A DNA stretch of 64,000 nucleotides, from the NCBI GenBank assembly GCA_024666565.1, contig CP088295.1:1178001-1242000 (forward strand). The letters run 5' to 3'. The notes below the pieces were generated by a model. That model saw nothing but the letters and a program-made list of their open reading frames with translations. It was not told where the DNA came from and did not search any database. The position numbers and the translations under genes were made by a program. This document shows, piece by piece, positions 53,684 through 63,006 of the stretch (its first letter is position 1; each line of letters opens with the position of its first letter). Source of the DNA: Svornostia abyssi. GTDB taxonomy: Bacteria; Actinomycetota; Thermoleophilia; Solirubrobacterales; Solirubrobacteraceae.

Positions 53684-54760
53684 ATGGCAACGCTGCAGGT
53701 CGTCGATCGCTGGACCGGTCCGGGCAACCGCGACGAGGTCATCAACCCCGTCCCGATGCGGGAGAACGGCGCGCACCCTTCGCCCGACAAGGGCCACTTC
53801 GAGCACTGGTACTTCGACGCGCGCCTGGACGACGGGCACGTCATCGTCGGCTTCCTGCAGACCGCCGAGCTCATGACGAAGAAGGCCGGCGTCGAGCTGC
53901 ACGTCTACGAGCCGAACGGCACCCGCCACGAGGTACGCAAGTTCTACCCGCACGCCCAGGCGAGCGCGTCGACCGAGAAGTGCGACGTGCGCGTCGCCCA
54001 CAACTGGGGCCGGGTCGTGGAGGACTTCGCCGACGGCGGGCTGCCGACGCACCAGATCCACATCGCCGAGGACGGCATGCAGTTCGACCTCACGTTCGAG
54101 AGCCTCGTCCCGATGTGGCAGCCCGGTGAGGGCCTGACGAACTACGGCGAGGACAGCTTCTTCGCGTGGGTCGTCGCCGCGCCGAAGGCGAAGGTCACCG
54201 GCTCGATCGTGGTGAACGGCAAGCGCCACGAGGTCAGCGGCATCGGCTACCACGACCACAACTGGGGCAAGGGGACGATGCCGCGCATCGTCGACCACTG
54301 GTACTGGGGCCGCGTCTACGCCGACGACCTCACGGTGGTCTACGCCACGATCTTCACGACCGGCCGGTTCGGCAACGCGGTCTCCACGCCGTTCATGCTC
54401 GCCAGCGGCAGCGACGTGGTGCTGAGCACCGGCGAGATCGAGATCGAGGAGGGCCCGTCGGTCTACAACGAGATCGCCGACCAGTCCTATCCGTCGTCAC
54501 TGACGCTGCGTGCGGGCGGCGGCGCGGCCGAGCTGCGGCTCGACGTCAAGGAGATCATCCACGCGCACGACCTGCTCAACGACGTGCCGGTCGTGGGCAA
54601 GCGGTTCGTCAAGCCGGTCGCCAAGCCCGTCATCAACCGGCTGCTCGGCAACCCCGGCTACTTCCGCTTCCGCTCGGACTTCACGCTCACCGCGGAGGTG
54701 GGTGGGGAGACGGTCGTGCGGACAGGGTCGACGCTGCATGAGGCGGTCGCGCTTCGCTGA
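53684..54760 (+). CDS. CrtC/AttH-like lipocalin-fold protein
   Basis: 358 aa. The segments GHFEHWYFDARLDDGHVIV and GIGYHDHNWGKG are hallmarks of the hydroxyneurosporene-synthase (CrtC)/AttH domain, a double lipocalin-like fold. CrtC adds water to acyclic carotenoid double bonds. Other members act on unrelated hydrophobic molecules, so the reaction here is not certain. ATG 53684 has a GAGGAG site 5 bp upstream and lies 8 bp after the DUF2236 gene, so the two are co-transcribed. Confidence 0.85.
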   Translation: MATLQVVDRWTGPGNRDEVINPVPMRENGAHPSPDKGHFEHWYFDARLDDGHVIVGFLQTAELMTKKAGVELHVYEPNGTRHEVRKFYPHAQASASTEKCDVRVAHNWGRVVEDFADGGLPTHQIHIAEDGMQFDLTFESLVPMWQPGEGLTNYGEDSFFAWVVAAPKAKVTGSIVVNGKRHEVSGIGYHDHNWGKGTMPRIVDHWYWGRVYADDLTVVYATIFTTGRFGNAVSTPFMLASGSDVVLSTGEIEIEEGPSVYNEIADQSYPSSLTLRAGGGAAELRLDVKEIIHAHDLLNDVPVVGKRFVKPVAKPVINRLLGNPGYFRFRSDFTLTAEVGGETVVRTGSTLHEAVALR

Positions 54761-54781
54761 CGGGCCAGTACGGTTCAGCGC

Positions 54782-56113
54782 ATGCATGCGCCGCGCGCGC
54801 GGTTCACCCCTCGCGAGATCGGACCCGCCACCATCGCAGCGCTGGTGATCGCCCTCGCGCTGGTGTGGGCCACCGCCAAACCAGGCGGGATCCCGGCGGG
54901 CACGTACGTCGGCCAGTTCTTCGGCGCTGAATCGATCCTCCTGCTGTCGATCGGCCTGGTGCTCATCAGCACGCTGCCGTGGGTGGAGGAGTGGTTCGAC
55001 GGCATCGACCGCGCCGCGATCTGGCACCGCCGGGTCGCGATCACCGGCTTGTTCCTGCTCATCCCACACCTCCTCCTGTCGGCGGGAGAAGGGGAGGGCG
55101 GAGCGCTTGCCGTCATCGGCCTGAGCGGGATGCTCGCGCTCGCGGCCTGGGCGATCCTGCCCCGCTGGCAGTCGGTGGTCCCGGGGCCGTTGCGCGGCAT
55201 CGTGGTCGCCGCCCGTGACGCGCCGGGCGTCGCGGAGGTCCGGCGCCTGTTCGGCGGCTACGAGCGCTGGCGGCTGCTGCATCGCACGACGGGCATCTTC
55301 GTCGCCGCCGCCTTCGTGCACGGCCTGATGGACGGCACACCCTTCGACGACGCGCAGGTCCTGCGGTGGAGCTACGTGGCGATCGGGGCGATCGGCCTCG
55401 GGTTCTACGTCTACCGCGAGCTGCTCGCCCGGTTCTTCCTGTCGCTGCACGACTACCAGGTGGAGACCGTGCGGCAGATCGACACGGGTCTGGTCGAGGT
55501 GGCGATGCGGCCGCTCGGGCGGCACGTCGAGTTCATCCCGGGGCAGTTCGCGATGGTCTACCTCGAGGCGAAGGACGGGTGGCACCGGCACCCGTTCACC
55601 ATCTCGAGCGCGCCGCAGGAGGGCGTGGTCCGCGTCACGGTCAAGGCCCTGGGGGACTACACGTCACGCCTGCAGGAGTTGATCGAGCCCGGAATGCCCG
55701 CAGTCATCGGCGGTCCGCACGGGCGGTTCAGTCACCGGCGCGGCACCGACCGGCAGGTGTGGATCGCCGGCGGCGTGGGTGTCGCGCCGTTCCTGAGCTG
55801 GCTGCGCGCACTGGAGGGTGAACTGCCCCACCGCGTGGACTTCTTCTACACCGCGGACGGCGACGCTCCCTTCGCCGCGGAGATCCATGACATCGCGGGG
55901 CGATACCCGTCGCTGCACGCGCACATCGTCGACACGAGCGTCGAGGGTCGCCTGACGTCCGCGCGCGTGCTCGACACGGTCGACGGTGATCCCGGCGGGC
56001 TGTCCGTCTTCCTCTGCGGCCCCCAGGGGATGCTGCGGACGTTCCAGCGCGAGCTGCACCAGGCCGGCGTGCCGGCCAGGCGTATGCATCGCGAGTACTT
56101 CGACTGGCGCTGA
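54782..56113 (+). CDS. Ferric-reductase-like transmembrane flavoprotein
   Basis: 443 aa. The N-terminal half has about six transmembrane segments with His residues in IWHRRVAITGLFLLIPH and LLHRTTGIFVAAAFVHG, suited to bind two hemes as in ferric reductase/NADPH-oxidase domains. The C-terminal half is an FNR-type module: HPFTISSAPQEG (FAD), GGPHGRFS, IAGGVGVAPFLSW (NAD(P)H) and VFLCGPQGML. It would pass electrons from NAD(P)H across or to the membrane. It lies 21 bp after the CrtC-like gene and may supply electrons to the DUF2236 heme protein. Confidence 0.88.
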   Translation: MHAPRARFTPREIGPATIAALVIALALVWATAKPGGIPAGTYVGQFFGAESILLLSIGLVLISTLPWVEEWFDGIDRAAIWHRRVAITGLFLLIPHLLLSAGEGEGGALAVIGLSGMLALAAWAILPRWQSVVPGPLRGIVVAARDAPGVAEVRRLFGGYERWRLLHRTTGIFVAAAFVHGLMDGTPFDDAQVLRWSYVAIGAIGLGFYVYRELLARFFLSLHDYQVETVRQIDTGLVEVAMRPLGRHVEFIPGQFAMVYLEAKDGWHRHPFTISSAPQEGVVRVTVKALGDYTSRLQELIEPGMPAVIGGPHGRFSHRRGTDRQVWIAGGVGVAPFLSWLRALEGELPHRVDFFYTADGDAPFAAEIHDIAGRYPSLHAHIVDTSVEGRLTSARVLDTVDGDPGGLSVFLCGPQGMLRTFQRELHQAGVPARRMHREYFDWR

Positions 56114-56116
56114 GCG

Positions 56117-57707
56117 TCAGCGCGTCGGCAGCTCCAGGAACGACGGCGCGCTCACCGGCGAGCTCAGCGCGATCCTCGCCCCCGGCGGGTTCTTGTCCAG
56201 GATGTAGTTGAGGTCCTCGCCCGCGATGCTGAGCAGCAGCCGGTGTCCGGGCGGGATGTCGTACGCGGTGGGCCGGAGCGGCAGCTCGTACGTCAGCGGC
56301 TGCCCGACCGTCTTGTCCCGCCACGTCAGCGGCGTGTGGGTGATGGTGAAGGCGACGTTGCGCGGGCTGACCGAGAACAGCGTCGCGATGACCGTGCCCT
56401 TCGCGGACTGCGGCGTCACGGTGAACCGCACGCGCGGCGCGCCGCGGACCTTCATCCGTTCGGCGAACGGCGCCGTCATCCACATCGCGCGGGTCTTGCG
56501 GTCCAGCCCCGACAGGCGCGCGTTCAGCGGCTTGCGGCTCAGCACCTCGGTGAGGTGGCCGACCAGCGGGCCGCCCGGACCGTCGTCGGTGTTCAGCAGC
56601 GGGCGGTACTCGACGTTCCAGCCGGTCTGCGGCGTGTCGGACAGCGGGCGGTAGCCGGTGCCGCCGCCGAGGTACCAGCGCCGCGACCCCGTGCTGACCT
56701 GCTGCCAGTTCGCGTAGTTCTCCAGCGAGCGGTCGCCCCACGGCGTGCGCGGCTCGATGGTGATGCTGCCGGCCTGGGCCGCCGGGTCGGGCGCGTTCTT
56801 CAGCGTGCGGTCGAACCAGGCGTAGATCTCATTGAGCTGCCGGTTCTTCAGCCCGAGGAGCCCGCCGGTCTCCTGCGAGACGTGGTCGCCGGGCTGCAGC
56901 AGCAGCCGCTTGGGCCCTTCGAGGTCCTCGTAGAAGTCGAGGATCTGGTCGGGCGGGAAGATCATCTCGTTCCACTGCTGCGACATCAGGATCGCCCGGC
57001 TTGTTGGCGTTGATCTCGTCGATGTACGTCTGCGCCGAGCGGCCTGCGCCGAAGGCGAGGTTGTCCTCGATGCGCTCCTGGCGGAAGAAGCGGTGGAAGA
57101 TGTCGAGGAAGTCCGGCCCCACGCGCGAGGCGTCGACGGCCGACTTGTAGAGGATGCCCGCGGCCCACGCGTTGCGCGTCTCGTTCGGCCACAGCGCGCG
57201 GTTGAGGTCGGTCCAGCCGCTGAGCGAGACGACCGAGCGGATGCGCGGATCGAAACCCGAGGCGATGAGCGCCAGGCCCGCGCCGTAGGAGATACCCGCC
57301 GCGCCGATGCGGTCAGGGTCGACCGGCCGGTTGGCGATGAGCCAGTCGATCACCGCGGACATGTCCATGCGGTCGAGCGGGCCGGCCATGTTGACCTGCC
57401 CGTCGAGGTACTTCGCCATGCCGCGCATCGTGTACAGGTGGACGATGTAGCCCTTGCTGGCGAGCTTCAGCGCCGGTGCGGTGTTCTGCTCGTACCCGCC
57501 GTTCCACGCGGCAGCGAAGGCGATCGCCGGGTACTTGCGGCCAGGGACCGGGCGGGCAGGCATGACGACGGCACCGTCGATCGTGACGCCGTCGGGCGCC
57601 TTGATCTGGACGCGCTTGAGCGACGGCGTCTCGGCGTGCGCCATCCCTGGCGCGATGAGCAGCAGCGCGCAGATCAGCGCACACGCTGCGGACAGTCCTC
57701 TCGGCAC
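56117..57707 (-). CDS. Secreted CocE/X-Pro peptidase-like hydrolase (frameshifted)
   Basis: About 529 aa after correction. The signal peptide starts MPRGLSAACALICALLLIAPG at GTG 57707, with AGGGGGAG upstream. The nucleophile is in GAAGISYGAGLALIAS and the His in LQPGDHVSQETGG. Where relatives have Asp (GWxD), this protein has MSQQWNEMIFPPDQ, so the acid residue is unclear. An extra base in the CCC run at 56995-56997 splits it; the corrected reading is NANKPAILMSQQWN. The C-terminal jelly-roll (AYDIPPGHRLLLSIAGEDL) is present. It is convergent with the flavoprotein gene (3-bp gap). Confidence 0.77.
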
Positions 57708-57879
57708 AACTCCCCCTCGCAACACATCCCCCTGCCCCTCACCGGGGCGCCTGCGGGACACAGGGTAGCCGGGCGCGCCCCGATCCGGAAGGGCATGAGA
57801 CGCCGAGACCGACCGTAACTTCTGCGCGCCAGAACCGTTCAGGGACCGCAGACATGAACTTCACCCAGGAGACAACGAC

Positions 57880-60039
57880 ATGAGAACTCGATCGCTTGCC
57901 GCGGTGCTGTGCACCGCCGGCGCGATGCTCGCCGGCACCGCTGGTGCTGATGCGAACGTCCGCGTCGGCACGTCCGGATGGCAGTGGGGCAACCCGGACC
58001 CCACGGGCTCGACCATCAACACGATCGGCTTCTCGGGTGCTCGCGGCTACGCGGGCGGCGCGTTCGGCACGCTCATCCGCACCGATGACGGCGGCGCGAA
58101 CTGGACGGGCCTGCCGACCGGCCTGCTCACCCCGCTCACCGAGCTCCAGGTCATCACCCCCGACGCGTTCGTGGTCGGCGGTGGCTGCGCCGCGCGGCGT
58201 TCGGTGGACGGCGGCGCGACCTTCACCCGCCTGTACTTCAACTCGCTCGGGTGCAAGGAGGAGCTGACGGGCCTGTCGTTCTCGAACGTCAACACCGGCT
58301 ACCTCGTGCTCGAGGACGGCACGATCGTCGGGTCGACCGACGGCGGCGCGACGTGGTCGCCGAAGACCGCGGTGCCCGGCAGCCGCGCGGCGGGCGGCAA
58401 CGCCACGCCGACCGACATCGCCTTCACCAGCGACACTGTCGGCTTCGTGTCCAGCACCCAGGGCCGCATCTACAAGACGACGGACGGCGGCGGGTCGTGG
58501 ACGCAGGTCAACGACACGAACCGTTCGGTCAACGACCTCACGTTCGTCGACGCGAACACGGGCTTCGCGGTCGGCGCGAGCGGGCTCTTCCTGGAGACGA
58601 CGGACGGTGGCACGACCTGGGTGCCGAAGAACACGGGCGCGGACGGGAGCAACCTCACGACGGTCCGCGCGGTCGACGCGAGCAACGCGATCGCAACGAA
58701 CGAGAAGGGCGACTTCCTGCTGCGCACCACCGACAAGGGCGCGACGTTCTCCCGCGTGAGCGCGATGACGCAGGCGACGAACACCGTCGGCTACTCGTCG
58801 GCCACCCGCGTGGTCGCCGCCGGCAATGACGGTGCGTTGGCCGCGTCCAACGACGGCGGCGCGACGTTCACCACGATCGGGAACCCGCGTCTCTCGGGCC
58901 AGTACTTCGTCATCCGCTCCGCGCCGGGTGGGGCGGCGTTCGCCACCGGCGAGAACGGCGGCCTGGCGCGCACGACCGACGGCGGGCAGACGTGGACCAA
59001 GGTCGGCGTCCCGACGTCTGAGGACATCCTCGACGTGTCGTTCCCGACGGCCCAGATCGGCTACGCGATCGACACGGACGGCAAGCTGTTCAAGTCGACG
59101 AACACCGGCACGTCGTGGGCGAACCTCGACACCGGCACGACCGCCAAGCCGGGCGCGGTGTACGCGCCGAGTGCGAGCGTCGTGATCCTCGTCGGCCCGA
59201 CCGGCGTGCGTCGCTCCGGCAACGGCGCGGACTCGTTCACCACGGTGAAAGGCGCGGTCGCGAAGGCCAAGCTCGACGACTACGACGACGCAGGCAGCTC
59301 CATCATCGTGTGGGGCCGCACGGCGCTGCTGCGCTCCGGCGACAAGGGCAAGACGTGGAAGAGCCTGAAGCTGCCGACCAAGAAGACGAAGGTCGCCGGG
59401 GCGGACTTCGTGACCGCGAACACCGGCTTCCTGCGCGACACCGGCGGCCGCCTGTGGAAGACCACCAACGGCGGCAAGAAGTGGACCGAGGTGCAGAGCG
59501 TCGGCTCCACCGAGTACTACGGCATGTCGTTCTCCTCGGCCACGAGCGGCTACCTGGTCACGAGCGAGTTCGGCAACGCCGATGAGCTCGGGTACCTGCT
59601 GCGCACGACCGACGGCGGCAAGACGTGGGCGCCGCAGCTGGTGACCGACGCGGAGATCAAGGGCTACGGCATCGCGGCGGGCGCCACGAGCTACGTGCTC
59701 GCGGGGACGAACTCGCTGCTGTTCAGCACGACCGGCGGCCAGGCGGGCAAGGCCTCGTCGGCGACGCTGAAGGCGAGCAAGACGAAGCTCAAGAAGAAGG
59801 CGCGCATCCAGGTGACCATCACGGTGAAGGGCGCCAAGCAGGGCGACGTCGCGGTGGTCTCCGGCCGCAAGTCCGGCGGCTCGTGGACGCAGCAGCAGGT
59901 CGAGCTCGATCGTTCGGGCAAGGCGACGACCAGCTGGAACGTCACGAACGGGACCACGACGTTCGTCGGCCAGTGGGCGGGCAACGAGGCGTCGGCCGGT
60001 GACGGCAGCCCGCCGGTGACGGTGAAGGTCGGCAAGTAA
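57880..60039 (+). CDS. Secreted YCF48/BNR-repeat beta-propeller protein A
   Basis: 719 aa. A signal peptide (MRTRSLAAVLCTAGAMLAG) precedes at least nine repeats of the YCF48/BNR type, each with TDGG..W (TDGGGSWTQV, TDGGTTWVPK, TDGGQTWTKV, TDGGKTWAPQ) and GFAVG or GY strands. This forms a beta propeller. After about residue 620 comes an Ig-like basic domain (KLKKKARIQVTITVKGAKQGD). A CCAGGAGA site precedes ATG 57880. Function is unknown; such propellers often bind partners at the cell surface. The next gene is a tandem paralogue. Confidence 0.85.
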   Translation: MRTRSLAAVLCTAGAMLAGTAGADANVRVGTSGWQWGNPDPTGSTINTIGFSGARGYAGGAFGTLIRTDDGGANWTGLPTGLLTPLTELQVITPDAFVVGGGCAARRSVDGGATFTRLYFNSLGCKEELTGLSFSNVNTGYLVLEDGTIVGSTDGGATWSPKTAVPGSRAAGGNATPTDIAFTSDTVGFVSSTQGRIYKTTDGGGSWTQVNDTNRSVNDLTFVDANTGFAVGASGLFLETTDGGTTWVPKNTGADGSNLTTVRAVDASNAIATNEKGDFLLRTTDKGATFSRVSAMTQATNTVGYSSATRVVAAGNDGALAASNDGGATFTTIGNPRLSGQYFVIRSAPGGAAFATGENGGLARTTDGGQTWTKVGVPTSEDILDVSFPTAQIGYAIDTDGKLFKSTNTGTSWANLDTGTTAKPGAVYAPSASVVILVGPTGVRRSGNGADSFTTVKGAVAKAKLDDYDDAGSSIIVWGRTALLRSGDKGKTWKSLKLPTKKTKVAGADFVTANTGFLRDTGGRLWKTTNGGKKWTEVQSVGSTEYYGMSFSSATSGYLVTSEFGNADELGYLLRTTDGGKTWAPQLVTDAEIKGYGIAAGATSYVLAGTNSLLFSTTGGQAGKASSATLKASKTKLKKKARIQVTITVKGAKQGDVAVVSGRKSGGSWTQQQVELDRSGKATTSWNVTNGTTTFVGQWAGNEASAGDGSPPVTVKVGK

Positions 60040-60122
60040 GCGGCCACCGCTTCCGGGCAGGGGGCGTAGGCTGCGCGGCGAACACCGTCGCGCAGTCCCG
60101 CCCCTCGTCCAGGAGACCTGCC

Positions 60123-62285
60123 ATGACCTTCCGTTCGCTCGCCGCGGCGCTGTCCGCCGCGGTGGTGGCGCTCGTCGCCCCCTCCACCGCCGGCGCGGTC
60201 AGCGTCGGCACCTCCGGCTGGAACTGGGGGAGCCCCACGCCGACTGCGGCGCCGCTGCTGGACGTCAGCTTCTCGGGCACGACGGGCTACGCGGTCGGGC
60301 AGAGCGGCACGATGATGAAGTCCACCGACGGCGGCCAGACGTGGACCGGGCTGCGCACCGGCGTCTCGGGGCCGTTCCTCGAGGTCCAGACGGTGTCGCC
60401 GGAGATCGTCACGGCGGGCGGCGGCTGCTCGGCGCTGCTGTCGACCAACGGCGGCACGTCGTTCACGCGCCTGTACTTCACGAGCACGACCTGCAGCCAG
60501 GAGTTCGCGGGCGCGGCGTTCCTCAACGGGACGACCGGCTACCTCGCACTGGAGAACGGGACGTTCGTGCAGACGACCGACGGCGGCGCGACGTGGATCC
60601 CGAAGACGGCGATCCCGGGCGCGCAGCCGGCGAACGGCAGCGGTTTCGCGGCGGGCATCTGGGCGGTCAACGCGACGACGGTGCTCGCGATCCAGGCTGG
60701 CACCGCCGGGTCGAAGATCTACCGGACGACGGACTCCGGCGGGTCCTGGACCGAGGTCGCCAGCAACAGCCAGGCGATCGAGGACATCGCGATGGTCGAC
60801 GCGAACAACGGCTTCGCGGTCGGCAACGCCGGCATCCTCGCGACGACGGACGGCGGCGCGACGTGGACCGTGCGCAACCCGAACGGCCAGGCCCAGAACG
60901 TGGCGGCGTTCAGCGCGACGCAGGCGATCTTCGTCGGCCCGACCGAGGGCGGCTCGGCCATCCTGCGCACCACGGACGGCGGGACGACGCTGTCCAACGG
61001 CGTGAGCACGGGCGTGAACCCAGTGCAGGCGGCGGCGTACACGTCCGCGACGGGCGTCGTCGTGGTCGGTGAGGGCGCCGGCGGCGTCGCGGTGTCCAGC
61101 GACGGCGGCGCGACGTTCCCCGCCAGCGCGGGCGGCGACACGATCAAGGCGTCGCTCGGCCGCCTGCGCTTCGCGCCCGGCGGCGCGGTGGCGACGGGCA
61201 GCGACGGCGCACTGGCCCGCACCACGAACGGCGGCGTGTCGTGGACGCAGATCGGCGTCCCGACGTCCGAGGACATCAAGGACGTGAACTTCCCGAGCGG
61301 CACGATCGGGTACGCGATCGACACCGCCGGCAAGCTGTTCAAGACGACGAACAACGCATCGTCGTGGGCGAACATCGACACCGGTTCGACCGCGAAGCCG
61401 AACGCGATCGCGGCGTCCGGCTCGTCGACGGTCATGCTCATCGGGCCGACGGGCGTGCGCCGCTCCACGAACGGGGCGAGCTCGTTCTCGACGGTGAAGG
61501 GCACGATTGCCAGCCAGAAGCTGACGGACTACGACAAGGGCGGCAGCGCCTTCTTCACGTGGGGCTCCAGCGCCCTGCTGCGGTCCACGAACGGCGGGTC
61601 GAGCTGGTCGAAGTTGAAGCTCCCGTCGTCGAAGACGAAGATCAGCCAGGTCGACTTCGCGACGTCGTCGACCGGCTACCTGCGCGACACGAGCGGCCGC
61701 GTGTACCGCACGTCGAACACCGGCTCGTCGTGGAGCCAGCTCACGACGGTCGGCACGAGCACGCTGAGCGGCATGTCGTTCTCATCGTCGACGACCGGGT
61801 TCCTCGTCACGACACGGTTCGGCCAGACGCCGGACTCCGCGTACCTGCTGCGCACGACCAACAGCGGCAAGACGTGGGCGCCGCAGCTCGTCTGGGGCGA
61901 CCCGGTGAACACGAACGGCCTGCTCGCGGGCTCGACGAGCTACCTGCTCGCCGGGAACGGCCTGCTGCTCTACAGCACGACCGGCGGCGTGTCGGGCTCG
62001 TCCTCGTCGGTGTCGGTCAAGCCGTCGAGCACGAAGCTGAAGAAGAAGACGAAGATCCGCGTGACGATCACGGTGAAGGGCGCGAAGCAGGGTGACATCG
62101 CGGTGGTCGCCTCGCAGGCGTCGGGCGGGTCGTGGACGCAGCAGCAGGTCGCGCTCGACAGCACGGGCAAGGCGACGACGAGCTGGACGGTCTCGAAGAC
62201 CACGACGTACGTCGGTCAGTGGACCGGCAACGAGAACGTGGCGGGCGCCGGGAGCAGTGGCGTGAAGGTGACCGTGGGGTCGTGA
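60123..62285 (+). CDS. Secreted YCF48/BNR-repeat beta-propeller protein B
   Basis: 720 aa, a paralogue of the preceding gene with nearly the same length and domain order. It has a signal peptide (MTFRSLAAALSAAVVALVA) and the opening VGTSGWNWGSPTP shared with VGTSGWQWGNPDP. The repeats are TDGGQTWTGL, TDGGATWIPK and TNGGVSWTQI, and the same Ig-like end has KLKKKTKIRVTITVKGAKQGD. The 83-bp gap holds a CAGGAGA ribosome-binding site. The pair arose by tandem duplication. Substitutions are spread through the protein, and B is more Ser/Thr/Asn-rich. Confidence 0.86.
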   Translation: MTFRSLAAALSAAVVALVAPSTAGAVSVGTSGWNWGSPTPTAAPLLDVSFSGTTGYAVGQSGTMMKSTDGGQTWTGLRTGVSGPFLEVQTVSPEIVTAGGGCSALLSTNGGTSFTRLYFTSTTCSQEFAGAAFLNGTTGYLALENGTFVQTTDGGATWIPKTAIPGAQPANGSGFAAGIWAVNATTVLAIQAGTAGSKIYRTTDSGGSWTEVASNSQAIEDIAMVDANNGFAVGNAGILATTDGGATWTVRNPNGQAQNVAAFSATQAIFVGPTEGGSAILRTTDGGTTLSNGVSTGVNPVQAAAYTSATGVVVVGEGAGGVAVSSDGGATFPASAGGDTIKASLGRLRFAPGGAVATGSDGALARTTNGGVSWTQIGVPTSEDIKDVNFPSGTIGYAIDTAGKLFKTTNNASSWANIDTGSTAKPNAIAASGSSTVMLIGPTGVRRSTNGASSFSTVKGTIASQKLTDYDKGGSAFFTWGSSALLRSTNGGSSWSKLKLPSSKTKISQVDFATSSTGYLRDTSGRVYRTSNTGSSWSQLTTVGTSTLSGMSFSSSTTGFLVTTRFGQTPDSAYLLRTTNSGKTWAPQLVWGDPVNTNGLLAGSTSYLLAGNGLLLYSTTGGVSGSSSSVSVKPSSTKLKKKTKIRVTITVKGAKQGDIAVVASQASGGSWTQQQVALDSTGKATTSWTVSKTTTYVGQWTGNENVAGAGSSGVKVTVGS

Positions 62286-62296
62286 GGTGAGGCGGG

Positions 62297-62326
62297 CGTG
62301 GGCGGCGGGGACACCTGCCGCCCACG
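62297..62326. terminator. Bidirectional hairpin terminator
   Basis: CGTGGGCGGC (62297-62306) pairs perfectly with GCCGCCCACG (62317-62326) around a 10-nt loop, between the convergent propeller gene and the nucleotidyltransferase-like gene. Confidence 0.75.
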
Positions 62327-62827
62327 TCAGTCTCCGTCGAGGAACCCGAGGTGTTCCAAGTCGTCGAGGTCTCGCGGCCTGCCCGCGGCGCGCTTCATCG
62401 CGCGCAGGTGCGACAGCCCGCACGCGCGGACCGGTATGCCCTCGAAGTCACCGGCGAGGGCGTCCGGCGCGAGTACGGCGTAGAGGTCGTCCGCGTCGAT
62501 ACCGGAGACCCACTGCAGGACGTCGAGGAAGCCCAGGTCCGTCGTTAGCCGGAAGTTGCCTCCCCGCGCGAGGTCCTCGGGGTCGAGCGGGTTCGCGGGG
62601 AGTTCTGCTGCCGTGAAGTCGTCGGTATCCAGCTGACGAGCGTGCAGCGAGCGGAGCGTCGCGGCGAGCCGTCGCAGATTCTCCGGGGAGGGCTCTGGGA
62701 CGATGTCGAGGTCCTGCGACTGCCGGACGTAGCCATGCGCGATGACGGCGAAGCCGCCGACGATGATGTACTCGACGCCGCCCTGGTGAAGCGCGCGCAG
62801 GAGTGGGCCCGGGTCAAGCGCCGTCAT
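62327..62827 (-). CDS. Nucleotidyltransferase-fold protein (DUF6036/AbiEii-like)
   Basis: 166 aa. The N-terminal YIIVGGFAVIAHGYVRQSQDLDIVPE carries the GG....(G)...D.D pattern of the minimal nucleotidyltransferase fold, with DLD as the metal-binding acidic pair. The helical C-terminal half (LSHLRAMKRAAGRPRDLDDLEHL) is typical of the AbiEii/DUF6036 group, many of which are toxins of toxin-antitoxin pairs. ATG 62827 overlaps the preceding small gene by 14 bp. That pairing supports, but does not prove, a toxin-antitoxin module. Confidence 0.8.
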   Translation of the reverse strand: MTALDPGPLLRALHQGGVEYIIVGGFAVIAHGYVRQSQDLDIVPEPSPENLRRLAATLRSLHARQLDTDDFTAAELPANPLDPEDLARGGNFRLTTDLGFLDVLQWVSGIDADDLYAVLAPDALAGDFEGIPVRACGLSHLRAMKRAAGRPRDLDDLEHLGFLDGD

Positions 62828-63005
62828 CGCGTGGGGTGAACGATGCGGCGAATCGCTCTGCGAACCGGGCTCCCGCCGCAGCCTCTTTGAAGTTCGCCTC
62901 GATGCCACGCTGCGCGTTGGCACGGACCATGGCTGCGCGTGCGCGCCGCTCGCGTTCGATCTCCTCGGGGGTCCACGGGCCGGTGGGCTGTTCACGCTCG
63001 GTCAT
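62814..63005 (-). CDS. Small charged protein, possible antitoxin
   Basis: 63 aa, highly charged (MTEREQPTGPWTPEEIERERR) and helical, with no known domain. It lies 1 bp after the ROK kinase stop and overlaps the nucleotidyltransferase-like gene by 14 bp, so the two are probably translated together. The arrangement small protein then nucleotidyltransferase-fold protein resembles antitoxin-toxin order. Its family cannot be named from sequence. Confidence 0.6.
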   Translation of the reverse strand: MTEREQPTGPWTPEEIERERRARAAMVRANAQRGIEANFKEAAAGARFAERFAASFTPRDDGA

Positions 63006-63006
63006 C

